From NCBI RefSeq assembly GCF_001591145.1, contig NZ_BCUF01000011.1, positions 1 through 64,000 of the forward strand: a DNA stretch of 64,000 nt. Direction: 5' to 3'. This DNA is from Vibrio harveyi NBRC 15634 = ATCC 14126 = KCTC 12724 (GTDB taxonomy: Bacteria; Pseudomonadota; Gammaproteobacteria; Enterobacterales; Vibrionaceae). The notes below the pieces were generated by a model. That model was not told the DNA's origin and did no database searches. It saw only the letters and a program-made list of their open reading frames with translations. Made by a program: the position numbers and the translations under genes. Of the stretch, positions 36,696 to 45,956 are shown one piece after another. Every line of letters begins with the position of its first letter. Position 1 is the stretch's first letter.

Positions 36696-36775
36696 TTTAG
36701 CACTGCTTTTTCTTATTAGTAACGCCTGATCAGTCTTCGTTTATAGACCAATTAGCCACTCTATCTGTTTCTATT

Positions 36776-38122
36776 TTAGCAAGATTTGAAAATAGGGAGA
36801 ATTTGAGGCTGAATCGAATCTGTCAAAGTGTTATCCAACGCAGGGAATAATTGATTGATTCCGGTTTCCGATAAGCCCAACCACGCCATCAAACTTGCAT
36901 GCAATTGATCTGAAGAAATGGTGGGAATAACACGCCCACGAGAAAGCAAATACGGACTATGTTCAGATAAATCCGGGTACTCACCCACAATTGCTTTTCC
37001 TGCTACACCACCGCCCATGACTAAGGCGTGACTTGCCCAGCCGTGATCCGTGCCATCGGTGCCGTTTGGAATCAGAGTTCGACCAAACTCAGAGTGAGTA
37101 AATGTCGTCACTTGCTCAAACAACCCATTGTTTTGTAATGCTAATTGGAACGCTGCCATTGCTTCTGCCAACTCTTGCAACAAACCAGTTTGACGATTGA
37201 TTTGTGCTGAGTGAGTATCAAATCCTCCCAACTTACAACTGAAGTACTGAGCAGGATGTTGGAATTGATCTTTATGCAGAATCAGCTTGAACACCGCTTT
37301 CAATTGCTTACCGATTCGTGTTTCAGGGAAAACATCGGTGATCTCAGAATTCAGAATCGAACTAAACTGCTCATACATTCTGGTGGAATCTACCGCGACT
37401 CCTGCGTAATGCGATTGAAAAATATTGCTGTAACTGCCGGTACTCTGCAGTTGATCGAACAAGTCGCGTGAACGTTGATCATTAAAAATATCGCTTGGAG
37501 GTTGAGATCCCACCGAGTTGGATTGTGCTTCAATACAATTTGTCCACACCTGCGTACCGCCAATATCAAACATTGGCGATAGTTCGTTTAGATTGCGCAG
37601 CATGGTACCTAGCTCGGTGGATGTCTTTGCACCAAAGCCTTCTTTCGATAGAGACTTGGTCGCATGAGACTGAACCATGGTGGATTGATGCGAGTGGCTG
37701 AACAGATGCGCTGGTCGCGTGCTTTCGCCATATATCACGTTGTTTACGCGTTGAGTCAGTGGTCCTAGGTTAATCACAGGTACAAGGTTCGCGCTGTCCC
37801 AGTAAGGTTTGAGCGCCGCCATGGCAGGGTTGAGCGCCAGCTTTGCGGTGTCGTTCACGGCATCTAGGTAAATACACGTAGTTTCATCCAAAGCCAAATT
37901 GCCACGTAGGGCGCGATATTGAGCGTTGGCATTGGCTGCCGTTGGAATAAGCATGTTGTAGCCATCATTACCGCCTGCAAGGTCAATGCCGACAACGGCG
38001 CGATATCCGTTTTGGCATTGATTAAACGAGTCAGCAAAGGCAGGAAATGCCGCTAGGTTCAGCGCAGAAATACCCACACCAGCGGAACTTGCTTGTAAAA
38101 ATCGACGTCGAGTTAAGTTCAT
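36776..38122 (-). CDS. DUF1501 protein with Tat signal
   Basis: This 448-aa protein begins MNLTRRRFLQASSAG, a twin-arginine signal peptide, so it is exported folded. It has the DUF1501 hallmarks: GIDLAGGNDGYNMLIP near residue 45, a GFDTHSAQINRQ segment, and TFTHSEFGRTLIPNGTDGTDHGWASHALVMGGGV, the alkaline-phosphatase-superfamily metal region. DUF1501 genes nearly always sit beside DUF1800, as here (5-bp gap). The biochemical role is not established; periplasmic metal-dependent hydrolase is the usual guess. Confidence 0.88.
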   Translation of the reverse strand: MNLTRRRFLQASSAGVGISALNLAAFPAFADSFNQCQNGYRAVVGIDLAGGNDGYNMLIPTAANANAQYRALRGNLALDETTCIYLDAVNDTAKLALNPAMAALKPYWDSANLVPVINLGPLTQRVNNVIYGESTRPAHLFSHSHQSTMVQSHATKSLSKEGFGAKTSTELGTMLRNLNELSPMFDIGGTQVWTNCIEAQSNSVGSQPPSDIFNDQRSRDLFDQLQSTGSYSNIFQSHYAGVAVDSTRMYEQFSSILNSEITDVFPETRIGKQLKAVFKLILHKDQFQHPAQYFSCKLGGFDTHSAQINRQTGLLQELAEAMAAFQLALQNNGLFEQVTTFTHSEFGRTLIPNGTDGTDHGWASHALVMGGGVAGKAIVGEYPDLSEHSPYLLSRGRVIPTISSDQLHASLMAWLGLSETGINQLFPALDNTLTDSIQPQILPIFKSC

Positions 38123-38127
38123 GATGT

Positions 38128-39612
38128 TTACCCCTGTGTGATGAATTCTGGTGAAAGCAGTGCGTTCATGACGAGATTCTTAATCTCTTTGCGCCATTCC
38201 GGTTTGCGTCCCGGACACTGAGCGAGGTAATCGAGATAGCATTGGCGCGCTTGCTCACTCATTTGAAAAGCGAACAAATGCTCGTTGAGGTAATCAACAA
38301 CCCCTTCATCATCAAACGCAAGGTAACGGGTGAACAAGGTTTCATCCATGTACCAATCTTTGTTTTCCTGTTCGAAGCGAGCAATCAACTCACGGAACTG
38401 AATCCCGTATTGGTAAATGTCATGCCATTGATACACATTAAACTCGGGTGCCACCAAACCATTAAAATCAGGATGATTTGGCGCGTCATCAGGTTGATAG
38501 TAATAAAACACAGATGGGGCAGATAAAGGCAGCGTTCGACTATACCAATTGAATTGTTTTGGCCACATCATCACACCGTCACGACGCTTCACTTGCAGAG
38601 CGCGCATCGCATGAGTAAAGACAGATAGCGGGTCACGCAATTTGCCCACTGAGTTACCAGAACGCAGGGCGTCTTTGTCAGTTAAAATCGCAACTACTAG
38701 AGTTTGCATGTCGCCATCAGAGCGTTTAAATGCCCGGCGGACACGGCGAATGTAGCCCGCTCTCGGGTTACTGGTCACAAGCTTATTGATGAAGAACTTG
38801 GTTACAAAAGTGTAGAGTGTGTTCTGCTTCATCAAATGCTCAATCACTGCTTCCAGCTCATCCTCTGCACCCACACCGGCGGGGAAGGTTTTACCAAGAA
38901 TACGTTTTTCGCCCATGTCATGCTCGCCGCGTGGCAACATCGGTTGGCTGTATTTGTCATTACCGCGGATATCAATGAACTTCCAGCCGGTAAACACGCG
39001 GGCCAGTTGTTCAATATCTTCTTGGGTGTAAGATGCCATTTCGTTACCTTCGGCATCCAAACGGACTTCACCGTTATTGCGCAGCTTGACAGGACCAAGA
39101 GTGAATAACTGCAACAGCTCTCGCGCGTAGTTTTCATCTGGTGCAGTGAGCTCATTAGAAACGTTGTTTACGAAAGTTAGGTATTCGCCCATGATTGGCG
39201 ATTTCGATACAAAGCGAATGACATCACGGAAGTTCGAAAAAGCGTTATCGAGCAGCCCATCGAAGTAATTACACATGTAGCGACGCTTAGACGCGGCACT
39301 AAATGCTGGATCTTTTACGCTCACGACAAACAGTTGAGAAAGGGTATAACCGATGCGTTGACGCAGAATATCGTTGCCTTCCACCGTCATGCGCGTCCAA
39401 CTGCTGGCGTAATACAAGCCCTGTCCTAAGTCGGGAACATTCAACTCATCTTGTTCAAAGTGAGTAAGCCAAGATGAAGAAGGGATAAGTGTTTGTTGAG
39501 CGACCCAGTTTTCAATGCTTCCTGATTGAACGAGGTCATTAATGTCACGTTGGGATGGCCCAAATGTGCACTGTTGCAGCGTTCTTGCTGCATCTATGTA
39601 AGCCTGATTCAT
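38128..39612 (-). CDS. DUF1800 protein
   Basis: The start at 39612 is supported by GGGAG five bases upstream and gives 494 aa; an earlier in-frame start at 39681 would add a non-conserved tail. DUF1800 is indicated by AARTLQQCTFGPSQRDIN at the N-terminus, then ENYARELLQLFTLGP, LARVFTGWKF, HDMGEKRILGKTFPAG and ITDKDALRSG. No signal peptide is visible, although its DUF1501 partner has a Tat signal, so the pair may be exported as a complex. It is the first gene of the two-gene operon. The function is unknown. Confidence 0.87.
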   Translation of the reverse strand: MNQAYIDAARTLQQCTFGPSQRDINDLVQSGSIENWVAQQTLIPSSSWLTHFEQDELNVPDLGQGLYYASSWTRMTVEGNDILRQRIGYTLSQLFVVSVKDPAFSAASKRRYMCNYFDGLLDNAFSNFRDVIRFVSKSPIMGEYLTFVNNVSNELTAPDENYARELLQLFTLGPVKLRNNGEVRLDAEGNEMASYTQEDIEQLARVFTGWKFIDIRGNDKYSQPMLPRGEHDMGEKRILGKTFPAGVGAEDELEAVIEHLMKQNTLYTFVTKFFINKLVTSNPRAGYIRRVRRAFKRSDGDMQTLVVAILTDKDALRSGNSVGKLRDPLSVFTHAMRALQVKRRDGVMMWPKQFNWYSRTLPLSAPSVFYYYQPDDAPNHPDFNGLVAPEFNVYQWHDIYQYGIQFRELIARFEQENKDWYMDETLFTRYLAFDDEGVVDYLNEHLFAFQMSEQARQCYLDYLAQCPGRKPEWRKEIKNLVMNALLSPEFITQG

Positions 39613-40042
39613 TTTATCTCCCGTAGGTATTGTTATCTTTGTCAGGTGAGGCGTCTTTCTCGCATCCATGTTTAAAAGCACGCTGTATCTTTAAAATCGT
39701 AATCCAGATTTTTGATAACAAGAATGTAATACCCACAGGTTTATTGTGACTTTGCTGCATAATCTAAGAATTAAATGGGTGAGCTTTAAGTGAAAGGCTG
39801 CTTATTCAACAAAAAGCGCATTTGTTACGCAGCAACATCGATAGAACAGTGACGGAAACGCATTATTTGGCAAACTATAATCAAGATGTCTTGATTAGTT
39901 CACATCCGACTCCCAGACTGTTTCTATAGTTTATGAAAGACCCTGCGTACGAGAAGCGCAGCTGTAACGCGACTAAGCATAAAAACAACAAACGCTAGGG
40001 ATAACAGCGAATTTGTAATCTCAACATTTAAGGAAGACCAAG
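39613..40042. other. Divergent promoter region, DUF1800 / SDR
   Basis: These 430 bp have no supported gene. The region must hold promoters in both directions. I see no clear operator or repeat. Confidence 0.5.
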
Positions 40043-40762
40043 ATGAAACCGGAAAAAGTAGCAGTAGTCACTGGTGCGGCTCGTGGTATTGGCCAAGCTA
40101 TTTGTGAGCAATTACTGGAGGATGGATTCCACGTAGTCGGGCTGGATATATCGCCTGTGGAATGGAGCCAGTCAGCGCAGTTAAGCAGTTATCAAGTCAA
40201 TTTGTGCGATGCCGCAACCGTTAGCGAAGTGGTAGATAGTATCGTAAAACAGCATGGCAGAATTGATGCGCTGGTTAATAACGCCGGCATTACTCGTGAT
40301 GCATTGCTGCCAGACATGCTAGAGCAAGATTGGGACAGCGTTATCGACGTGAACTTAAAAGCCGTATTCTTACTAACTCAACGTGTTGCCCCTGTTATGC
40401 TAGAGCAGGGGGAGGGCTGTATTGTAAGCATTTCTTCTATCGTGGGAACGGATGGCAATATCGGTCAGAGCAACTATGGCGCAAGTAAAGGCGGCGTTAT
40501 TTCAATGAGCAAAGGCTGGGCGAAAGAGCTATCGAGAAAGGGGGCACAGATCCGCGTCAATTGTGTCGCGCCAGGTTTTATCGCCACCGACATGACCAAA
40601 AACCTACCAGAAAAAGTCATTGAAATGATGGAAGGCAAAACCCCATTAGGTCGAATGGGGTCAGTACAAGACATCGCTAATGGTGTGTCCTTCCTCACCT
40701 CCGACAAGAGCGCTTACATTACAGGACAAGTGCTCAAGATTGACGGTGGTTTAGTGCTTTAA
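40043..40762 (+). CDS. FabG/PhaB-like 3-oxoacyl reductase (SDR)
   Basis: This 239-aa classical SDR has TGAARGIG (residues 11-18), NNAGITRDAL, the catalytic Ser in SISSIVGT and NYGASKGGV as the YxxxK pair. It ends with the family's typical YITGQVLKIDGGLVL. The length and motifs fit FabG or acetoacetyl-CoA reductase (PhaB), which reduce 3-oxoacyl thioesters with NADPH. There are no fab or pha genes nearby, so the in vivo substrate is open. An AAGGAAG site precedes the ATG. Confidence 0.85.
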   Translation: MKPEKVAVVTGAARGIGQAICEQLLEDGFHVVGLDISPVEWSQSAQLSSYQVNLCDAATVSEVVDSIVKQHGRIDALVNNAGITRDALLPDMLEQDWDSVIDVNLKAVFLLTQRVAPVMLEQGEGCIVSISSIVGTDGNIGQSNYGASKGGVISMSKGWAKELSRKGAQIRVNCVAPGFIATDMTKNLPEKVIEMMEGKTPLGRMGSVQDIANGVSFLTSDKSAYITGQVLKIDGGLVL

Positions 40763-40788
40763 CCAACGAACTAAACCTCAAATAACAA

Positions 40789-40818
40789 ACGCCCTTCATC
40801 TGAGTGAAGGGCGTTTTT
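40789..40818. terminator. Terminator, left flank of nuclease-NTPase gene
   Basis: ACGCCCTTCA/TGAAGGGCGT forms a perfect 10-bp stem followed by TTTT. It closes the SDR gene, and it may also serve the minus-strand gene 40993-43461. A closely similar hairpin flanks the other side of that gene. Confidence 0.88.
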
Positions 40819-40992
40819 GCTTGGAGAAGGTACTTGAGTTGTTGGTTCTTTTTTGCCCTTTGTGTATTAGACCTTGTATTCATTCACGCTCTGTTCAGGC
40901 GTGGTGCTCTATGAGGAGTTATTCATTTTCTAATACTGTTAGCTGATGACACCGTAATGAATTTGGTGTCACAGTATTATATAGAAATGAAA

Positions 40993-43461
40993 TTATGTAC
41001 GGACATGAACACTGTCTTTTTCGATTTGCTGACATGCAAATTCAACAAATGAGAAAGTGTGTTCTCCTTGTGCCAAAAAATGCTCGAAGTTGTAGTAGTC
41101 AGTCGTAAGGTTTGATAAACGCCAACAATCCAATAAATATTGTTTGATAGCTTTTACTCGATTATTTCTATCTACGATATGGATAGATTCAACATCAGGT
41201 AAAATACTATCATATACTTTGTTTTCAAATATTGGCGTGTCGTGTGAGATGGCATCTAGATACACAAATGTAGGTGCCCATTTATAGACATGATATATTC
41301 CGGCGGATGTACATCTTAATAATGTTGGTTCATAGTCTTGAATTGATGTGTCTTCTTCTTGGTATGTAAATCTTTTGTTTGTTTCAATAAGTTTTTTGTT
41401 AATCATTTTTTCAATGGCTAAATTAATCTGTGATTGATTGAAACCTTGATTCTGAAGCTCTAGAAATACCGATTTAAACGTTGCAAAACCATCTTTGTCT
41501 TTTCTCGCTCCTTCGTGTAGATATGCGACAATTAAAGAGCAAATAAAGTGCTCTCGCATATCATTACTCTTAACATCATATATGTTCATTGAAATCGAGC
41601 TTTCATCTGAGTAATGATATAATTCACCCAAGAGGATCGATTTCGAAAATTCGTGAAGCTTAATATAATAAGGGTCTTCCTTAGTTTCGGTCTCGGCAAT
41701 GATCTTCTCGACCTCGACATTTGGACTACCGATGAAGCCTTTAACAATGTCAATAGCTAAGCGTACATTGCCTCCAGTGATGTTTGTTATTAGCTCTGAC
41801 AGTTCTTTATTTGTGTCTAAAGAGTGCACAAGTGACGTCAAGAATGTTACAAGATTTTCACTTCGAATTAAGAAATTCATGTATTGCTCATTGGAAATCT
41901 TACCTTCGGCTACTTGAGTTGCGTACACTAGACGCTTACGTATCACTTGTTCAATTCGAGGAGGTCTAATTGTGAAGATTTTATTTGGATAAGCACTTAA
42001 TGCTCCGGACTTTTTTGATTCAAAAAAAGTTTTTGGACGCACAGATACAAAAACGATAGCATTCCATTTTTTCGCTAATTCTTGAGATATTAAGAAAGCA
42101 TCTTGCTGCGTTTTGAAGTCACGTTGGTCTGCGTTGTCAATAACTATAATTATTTGTCGCCTTAATTTTTTGGATGCATAATCTATTGTTTTTCTCAAGT
42201 GTTCACTTTCATTTTCAATTTTCTTTAGAAGCATTTCTAGCTTTTTTTCTTCATATTTACTAGGGTTGCTTTCCTTTAAAGAGCCATAAATAGAAGATGA
42301 GAATTTTTGTATTTCTTTTGAGTAAACACCATTGATGTAGTCACTAGAATTAATGTCAATTTCGTAATTGTCGTATAGCTGCTCTTTTACTTCTTCTATA
42401 ACAAAGTCATGAAGGTTGCTTGTTAGCGTTGCAGAAGAACCCAAGTCAATATTTATAAAGATTGAACGACTGAACTCATCATATGCAGTGTTATATCTTA
42501 AGTTTTTTATAAACGATGTTTTACCTACACCTACATCCCCAAGCAAAACAATTGGTCTCTTATTTAAAGATTCCGCTATAACATCATGATCGAATGTATT
42601 CTTTCCTTTACTTCTAACATCAGATGTTATGATTTGTGATTCATCGCTATCAAAGATGGATGCGTACCTAGCATTCATAATGTTCTTACTAAGCAATGAA
42701 TCTTTTGATAAAGCACCGCTTTCACAATAACAGTTACTAATGAATTCTTGTTCTAGTTCGTCATTTTCAAATATGTCCTGGATTAATAACTCAGACAATG
42801 TTCTTAGAGAGTTATGAAGATCACTTTGTTTTCTGTGCCTTGGGAAAACCGATAAGCTCTGAGATAGCTTCCTAGGTATCTTAACATCACCATTCTTTAG
42901 GACACGTTGTAAGTAATAGTCACGGATCCCATCGGGAGACAAAGACTGCCAAGCAAGTTCAAAGTTTTTTCTCAGATGATTAAGTGATGAAAATACGAGA
43001 CATTTACCATCAAACGGCGAAATACCATCATCTCGAGTAGCTACAAATGCAATGTATTGATTACCATTAGAGACAACAGCAGGCTTAACACCTCTATCTG
43101 CACAGTATTTTTGAACTTGTTCTACAGCAGACTTAGCTGATGGGGATGTTTTTAACAGAGATGCTAAGCATTGGATGACTTTTTGATCTGGATTGACGGG
43201 AAGTTCAAAAAATACGTCGGTCTTCTTCGCTTCAAGAATTAGCGCTCTTGGATTGCCAAGTTCATAATCTGTATAGTCACCTTTCTCATATCTTTCTAAC
43301 CCAAACTGCTTATCATCCCAACCTAAACATCTAAGAATATTGTCGATAATATGGAACCGGGTACTTGCCTCATTCATGGATGAACCTGTACCTGATTCTT
43401 CAATGAATTCATCCAAAAGTTTAAGCCCTTCAGCTAAAGTTTCTGCTGTCTCTTTGCTCAT
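40993..43461 (-). CDS. PD-(D/E)xK nuclease-like / P-loop NTPase fusion, candidate defence protein
   Basis: This 822-aa protein is unlike its neighbours in composition (visibly AT-rich). Residues of about 25-80 follow the HsdR N-terminal pattern: Glu31 with a following TRFHIIDNILRCLGW, Asp65 in YTDYEL, and Glu77-Ala-Lys79 in LILEAKK. That is a full PD-(D/E)xK set. A P-loop GDVGVGKTS lies at 308-316 and Walker B IIIVIDNADQRD at 437-448. A sensor-like VSVRPKTFF is near 472-480, and TGGNVRLAID near 562-571 recalls AAA+/STAND sensor 2. The C-terminal 250 residues look like helical/winged-helix sensor modules. The gene is single, has a weak ribosome site (GAG) and no methylase partner. I infer DNA-targeting phage defence or anti-plasmid activity. 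I do not recognise a named family. Confidence 0.72.
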   Translation of the reverse strand: MSKETAETLAEGLKLLDEFIEESGTGSSMNEASTRFHIIDNILRCLGWDDKQFGLERYEKGDYTDYELGNPRALILEAKKTDVFFELPVNPDQKVIQCLASLLKTSPSAKSAVEQVQKYCADRGVKPAVVSNGNQYIAFVATRDDGISPFDGKCLVFSSLNHLRKNFELAWQSLSPDGIRDYYLQRVLKNGDVKIPRKLSQSLSVFPRHRKQSDLHNSLRTLSELLIQDIFENDELEQEFISNCYCESGALSKDSLLSKNIMNARYASIFDSDESQIITSDVRSKGKNTFDHDVIAESLNKRPIVLLGDVGVGKTSFIKNLRYNTAYDEFSRSIFINIDLGSSATLTSNLHDFVIEEVKEQLYDNYEIDINSSDYINGVYSKEIQKFSSSIYGSLKESNPSKYEEKKLEMLLKKIENESEHLRKTIDYASKKLRRQIIIVIDNADQRDFKTQQDAFLISQELAKKWNAIVFVSVRPKTFFESKKSGALSAYPNKIFTIRPPRIEQVIRKRLVYATQVAEGKISNEQYMNFLIRSENLVTFLTSLVHSLDTNKELSELITNITGGNVRLAIDIVKGFIGSPNVEVEKIIAETETKEDPYYIKLHEFSKSILLGELYHYSDESSISMNIYDVKSNDMREHFICSLIVAYLHEGARKDKDGFATFKSVFLELQNQGFNQSQINLAIEKMINKKLIETNKRFTYQEEDTSIQDYEPTLLRCTSAGIYHVYKWAPTFVYLDAISHDTPIFENKVYDSILPDVESIHIVDRNNRVKAIKQYLLDCWRLSNLTTDYYNFEHFLAQGEHTFSFVEFACQQIEKDSVHVRT

Positions 43462-43562
43462 ATAAAACTCTGAATTTATAAATTATATTAAAAACAAAAG
43501 AGCAATTTAGTGCATATCTGCTTGCTGAGTATAGGGTTTAAGTTCGAATTTGTGAAAAACTA

Positions 43563-43601
43563 CAAAAAACGTCCTTCATATCTCCATGAAGGGCGTTTTT
43601 C
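43563..43601. terminator. Bidirectional terminator, right flank of nuclease-NTPase gene
   Basis: ACGTCCTTCAT/ATGAAGGGCGT (43569-43579 with 43586-43596, one wobble pair) has A-run and T-run flanks. It lies just downstream of the RibD-like gene (minus strand) and closely resembles the hairpin at 40789. Confidence 0.85.
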
Positions 43602-43625
43602 TTTTGTTTAAATTACCTAGGTAGA

Positions 43626-44159
43626 TTACCTTTCACGCACGTAAGTGGTTTGTACTAAGGTATCCAAAACAACTTCGCTCTTGGTCACTTTAAAATTGAG
43701 AGGCTGTTGCAAATCACCAAACAAAGGTGCACCGCCGCCAAGTAGAATAGGGAAGCGCGTGATCACCATTTCATCGATAAGATCTTCTTTTAAAAAGCTC
43801 TGAATCGTCACACCGCCGTCGATGTATAGCTCGTTAAAGCCTTTTGCATTCAGGTCAGTAAGCACATCTTTTAGCTCGCCTTTTACTAAAAAGACTTTGT
43901 CTTCGTAGCCCTGTGGGACTTCTGTCATGGTATTGCTGAGTACGAACACGGGTTTACTGTACGGCCAATCACAATCAAAACTCAGCACAACATCTAAGGT
44001 ATTACGCCCCATGACTAAGCCGTCAATACGTTCCATTAATGGGAAGAAGCCAGTATCAATATTGTCGGGATTTGGTACGGATTGTAGCCAGTCGAGTTTG
44101 CCTTGTTTATCTGCGATGTAACCGTCCAGACTGGTTGCAATAAATACGATATTTGCCAT
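43626..44159 (-). CDS. Dihydrofolate reductase/RibD C-terminal family protein
   Basis: The ATG at 44159 has GAGGT upstream and gives 177 aa; the frame is open to 44258 but those 33 residues are not conserved in character. The protein opens MANIVFIATSLDGYIADKQG, then has GRNTLDVV, KPVFVLSNT, NELYIDGGVTIQSFL and ITRFPILLGGGAPLFG. This is the RibD-C/DHFR-like reductase pattern (YwjB/YyaP type). It probably binds NADPH; the substrate is unknown. It is divergent from a TetR gene with a shared palindrome, so TetR control is likely. Confidence 0.85.
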   Translation of the reverse strand: MANIVFIATSLDGYIADKQGKLDWLQSVPNPDNIDTGFFPLMERIDGLVMGRNTLDVVLSFDCDWPYSKPVFVLSNTMTEVPQGYEDKVFLVKGELKDVLTDLNAKGFNELYIDGGVTIQSFLKEDLIDEMVITRFPILLGGGAPLFGDLQQPLNFKVTKSEVVLDTLVQTTYVRER

Positions 44160-44215
44160 GAGTACCTCATCAAAGTAGTGATGCTTGAGCCAAGCTAAAG
44201 TATGGGTTAAAATTA

Positions 44216-44232
44216 ATTCTACAATGTAGAAT
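44216..44232. promoter_or_regulatory. Candidate TetR operator
   Basis: ATTCTAC-AAT-GTAGAAT is a perfect 7-bp inverted repeat with a 3-bp spacer in the 99-bp gap between the RibD-like gene and the TetR gene. Its position suits autoregulation and control of the divergent reductase. Confidence 0.6.
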
Positions 44233-44258
44233 AATGCTGAGTTTATCGAGAAGATCAA

Positions 44259-44825
44259 ATGTCTGTCAACGAAAAGAAACGTGGAAGACCGACCGCAAAG
44301 CAGTCACAACTGAGTGCAGAAAGCATTTTGGAGTCGGCTAAGTTATTGATGAAAAAGGAAGGAAAGGTACCAAGTATTCGCCTGCTAGCGACCCAATTGA
44401 ATGTGGATCCTATGGCGATCTATTACTACTTCAAAAACAAAAATGCTTTGCTTGAAGCGTTAACAACATCGTTGGTGGAAGACATTTATCAACCGCAAGC
44501 AAATGAAGATTGGCAAAGCGAACTCAAACACCTGTGCGTTAGTTATATTGATCTGTTGCGTGAGTATAACGGGCTGTTGCAAACCATGTTGAGCATGACA
44601 TCCCACGGACCGGCTCAAGTGTTTACTGAGCGCTATCAATTGATTGTTCAACCATTGGGTTTATCCCAGCAAGTAGAGAAAGACAGTTTGGATCTGCTGG
44701 CGGATTACTTACACGGTTTTGCGCTGTCGATTAGCTGTTGCCATGATGCGAGCTTGATTAAGACTGATATGTTGGATGGACCGTTAAGTCTGATCTGCTC
44801 ATCATTGTTGGTATCTCGAACCTAG
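44259..44825 (+). CDS. TetR-family transcriptional regulator
   Basis: This 188-aa protein starts with a basic arm (MSVNEKKRGRPTAKQ) and has an N-terminal helix-turn-helix: SIRLLATQLNVDPMAIYYYFKNKNALLEAL, the TetR signature. The C-terminal domain is helical with two adjacent Cys (SISCCHDAS), which might sense oxidants or electrophiles; that is a guess. It is transcribed away from the RibD-like reductase and probably represses it. Confidence 0.87.
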   Translation: MSVNEKKRGRPTAKQSQLSAESILESAKLLMKKEGKVPSIRLLATQLNVDPMAIYYYFKNKNALLEALTTSLVEDIYQPQANEDWQSELKHLCVSYIDLLREYNGLLQTMLSMTSHGPAQVFTERYQLIVQPLGLSQQVEKDSLDLLADYLHGFALSISCCHDASLIKTDMLDGPLSLICSSLLVSRT

Positions 44826-45040
44826 CTCACATTAACGCGCTGTTTGGGTATATACCCTGAAAGAAATTCCCATAACCAAAGGTTCTAACTAAAAGAGATT
44901 ACAGGACTTTTATTTGGTTAATTAGACCTAATATCTTGGTTATGCCCGAAGCGAAAGGCGAAGGGATACTTTCAATAATGCTTGCTGGCGTGCTAGAGCC
45001 GTCAGTTTGAAGATGCATTCAAACACAATAAGGGATAACA

Positions 45041-45901
45041 ATGGCTAACGAATACATTCCACCAAAAGTTTGGACAAACGATAATGAAAATGGCGGTCAG
45101 TGGGCGAGCATTAACCGTCCGGATTCTGGCGCGCGTCATGAGCAAGAGCTTCCAGTTGGTGAGCACCCATTTCAGCTTTACTCAATGGGTACGCCAAATG
45201 GTCAGAAAGTGACGATCATGTTTGAGGAGCTTTTGGCAGCAGGTGTAACAGCAGCTGAATACGACGCATACCTGATCAAGATCGGCGACGGTGACCAATT
45301 TGGTTCAGGCTTTGTGTCAGTAAACCCGAACTCGAAGATTCCGGCTTTGGTTGACCGTTCAGGTGCTGAACCGGTGAATGTTTTTGAGTCTGGCAACATC
45401 TTGTTTTACCTAGCAGAGAAGTTTGGTCACTTCCTACCAACAGAAGGCGCGAAGCGCGCTGAGGTAATGAACTGGTTGTTCTGGTTGCAAGGTTCTGCGC
45501 CATACCTAGGCGGGGGTTTTGGTCATTTCTACGCGTATGCACCAGAGAAGTTCGAGTACCCAATTAACCGCTTCACTATGGAAGCTAAGCGTCAGCTAGA
45601 CGTGCTGGATAAGCGCCTTGCGAACAACGAATTCCTAGGTGGTGACGAGTACAGTATTGCCGATATCGCAACATGGCCATGGTACGGCAACCTTGTTCTG
45701 GGTCGTGCGTATGATGCGGCAGAGTTCCTAGATGTGGAGAGCTACAAGAATGTTGTGCGTTGGGCGAAAGCGATTGATGAACGCGAAGCAGTACAACGTG
45801 GTCGTATTGTTAACCGTTCATGGGGTGAAGAGTGGGAACAGGTACCTGAGCGTCACAGCGCTGCAGACATTGATTCCGCACTAGCGAAAAAGTCTGCGTA
45901 A
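45041..45901 (+). CDS. yghU: YghU-type glutathione transferase / disulfide reductase
   Basis: This 286-aa protein matches E. coli YghU along its whole length: VGEHPFQLYSMGTPNGQKVTIMFEELL, IGDGDQFGSGFVSVNPNSKIPAL, FESGNILFYLAEKFG, MNWLFWLQGSAPYLGGGFGHFY and DEYSIADIATWPWYGN. YghU-type enzymes bind two glutathiones and reduce disulfides and organic peroxides, with little classical transferase activity. It has a good ribosome site (AAGGGA) and is monocistronic, near other redox genes. Confidence 0.93.
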   Translation: MANEYIPPKVWTNDNENGGQWASINRPDSGARHEQELPVGEHPFQLYSMGTPNGQKVTIMFEELLAAGVTAAEYDAYLIKIGDGDQFGSGFVSVNPNSKIPALVDRSGAEPVNVFESGNILFYLAEKFGHFLPTEGAKRAEVMNWLFWLQGSAPYLGGGFGHFYAYAPEKFEYPINRFTMEAKRQLDVLDKRLANNEFLGGDEYSIADIATWPWYGNLVLGRAYDAAEFLDVESYKNVVRWAKAIDEREAVQRGRIVNRSWGEEWEQVPERHSAADIDSALAKKSA

Positions 45902-45921
45902 TCGCTTCATCGTACTAAACG

Positions 45922-45951
45922 AAAAAGGAATGCTTGTGCATTCCTTTTTTT
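45922..45951. terminator. Bidirectional terminator
   Basis: AAAAAGGAATGC-TTGT-GCATTCCTTTTTTT closes both yghU and the convergent LysR gene. Confidence 0.9.
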
Positions 45952-45956
45952 GATCC

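Noticed and set aside
40763..43625. Complete restriction-modification system
   Set aside because: The nuclease-like domain suggests HsdR, but no methyltransferase or specificity gene is present and the helicase motifs of HsdR are missing.
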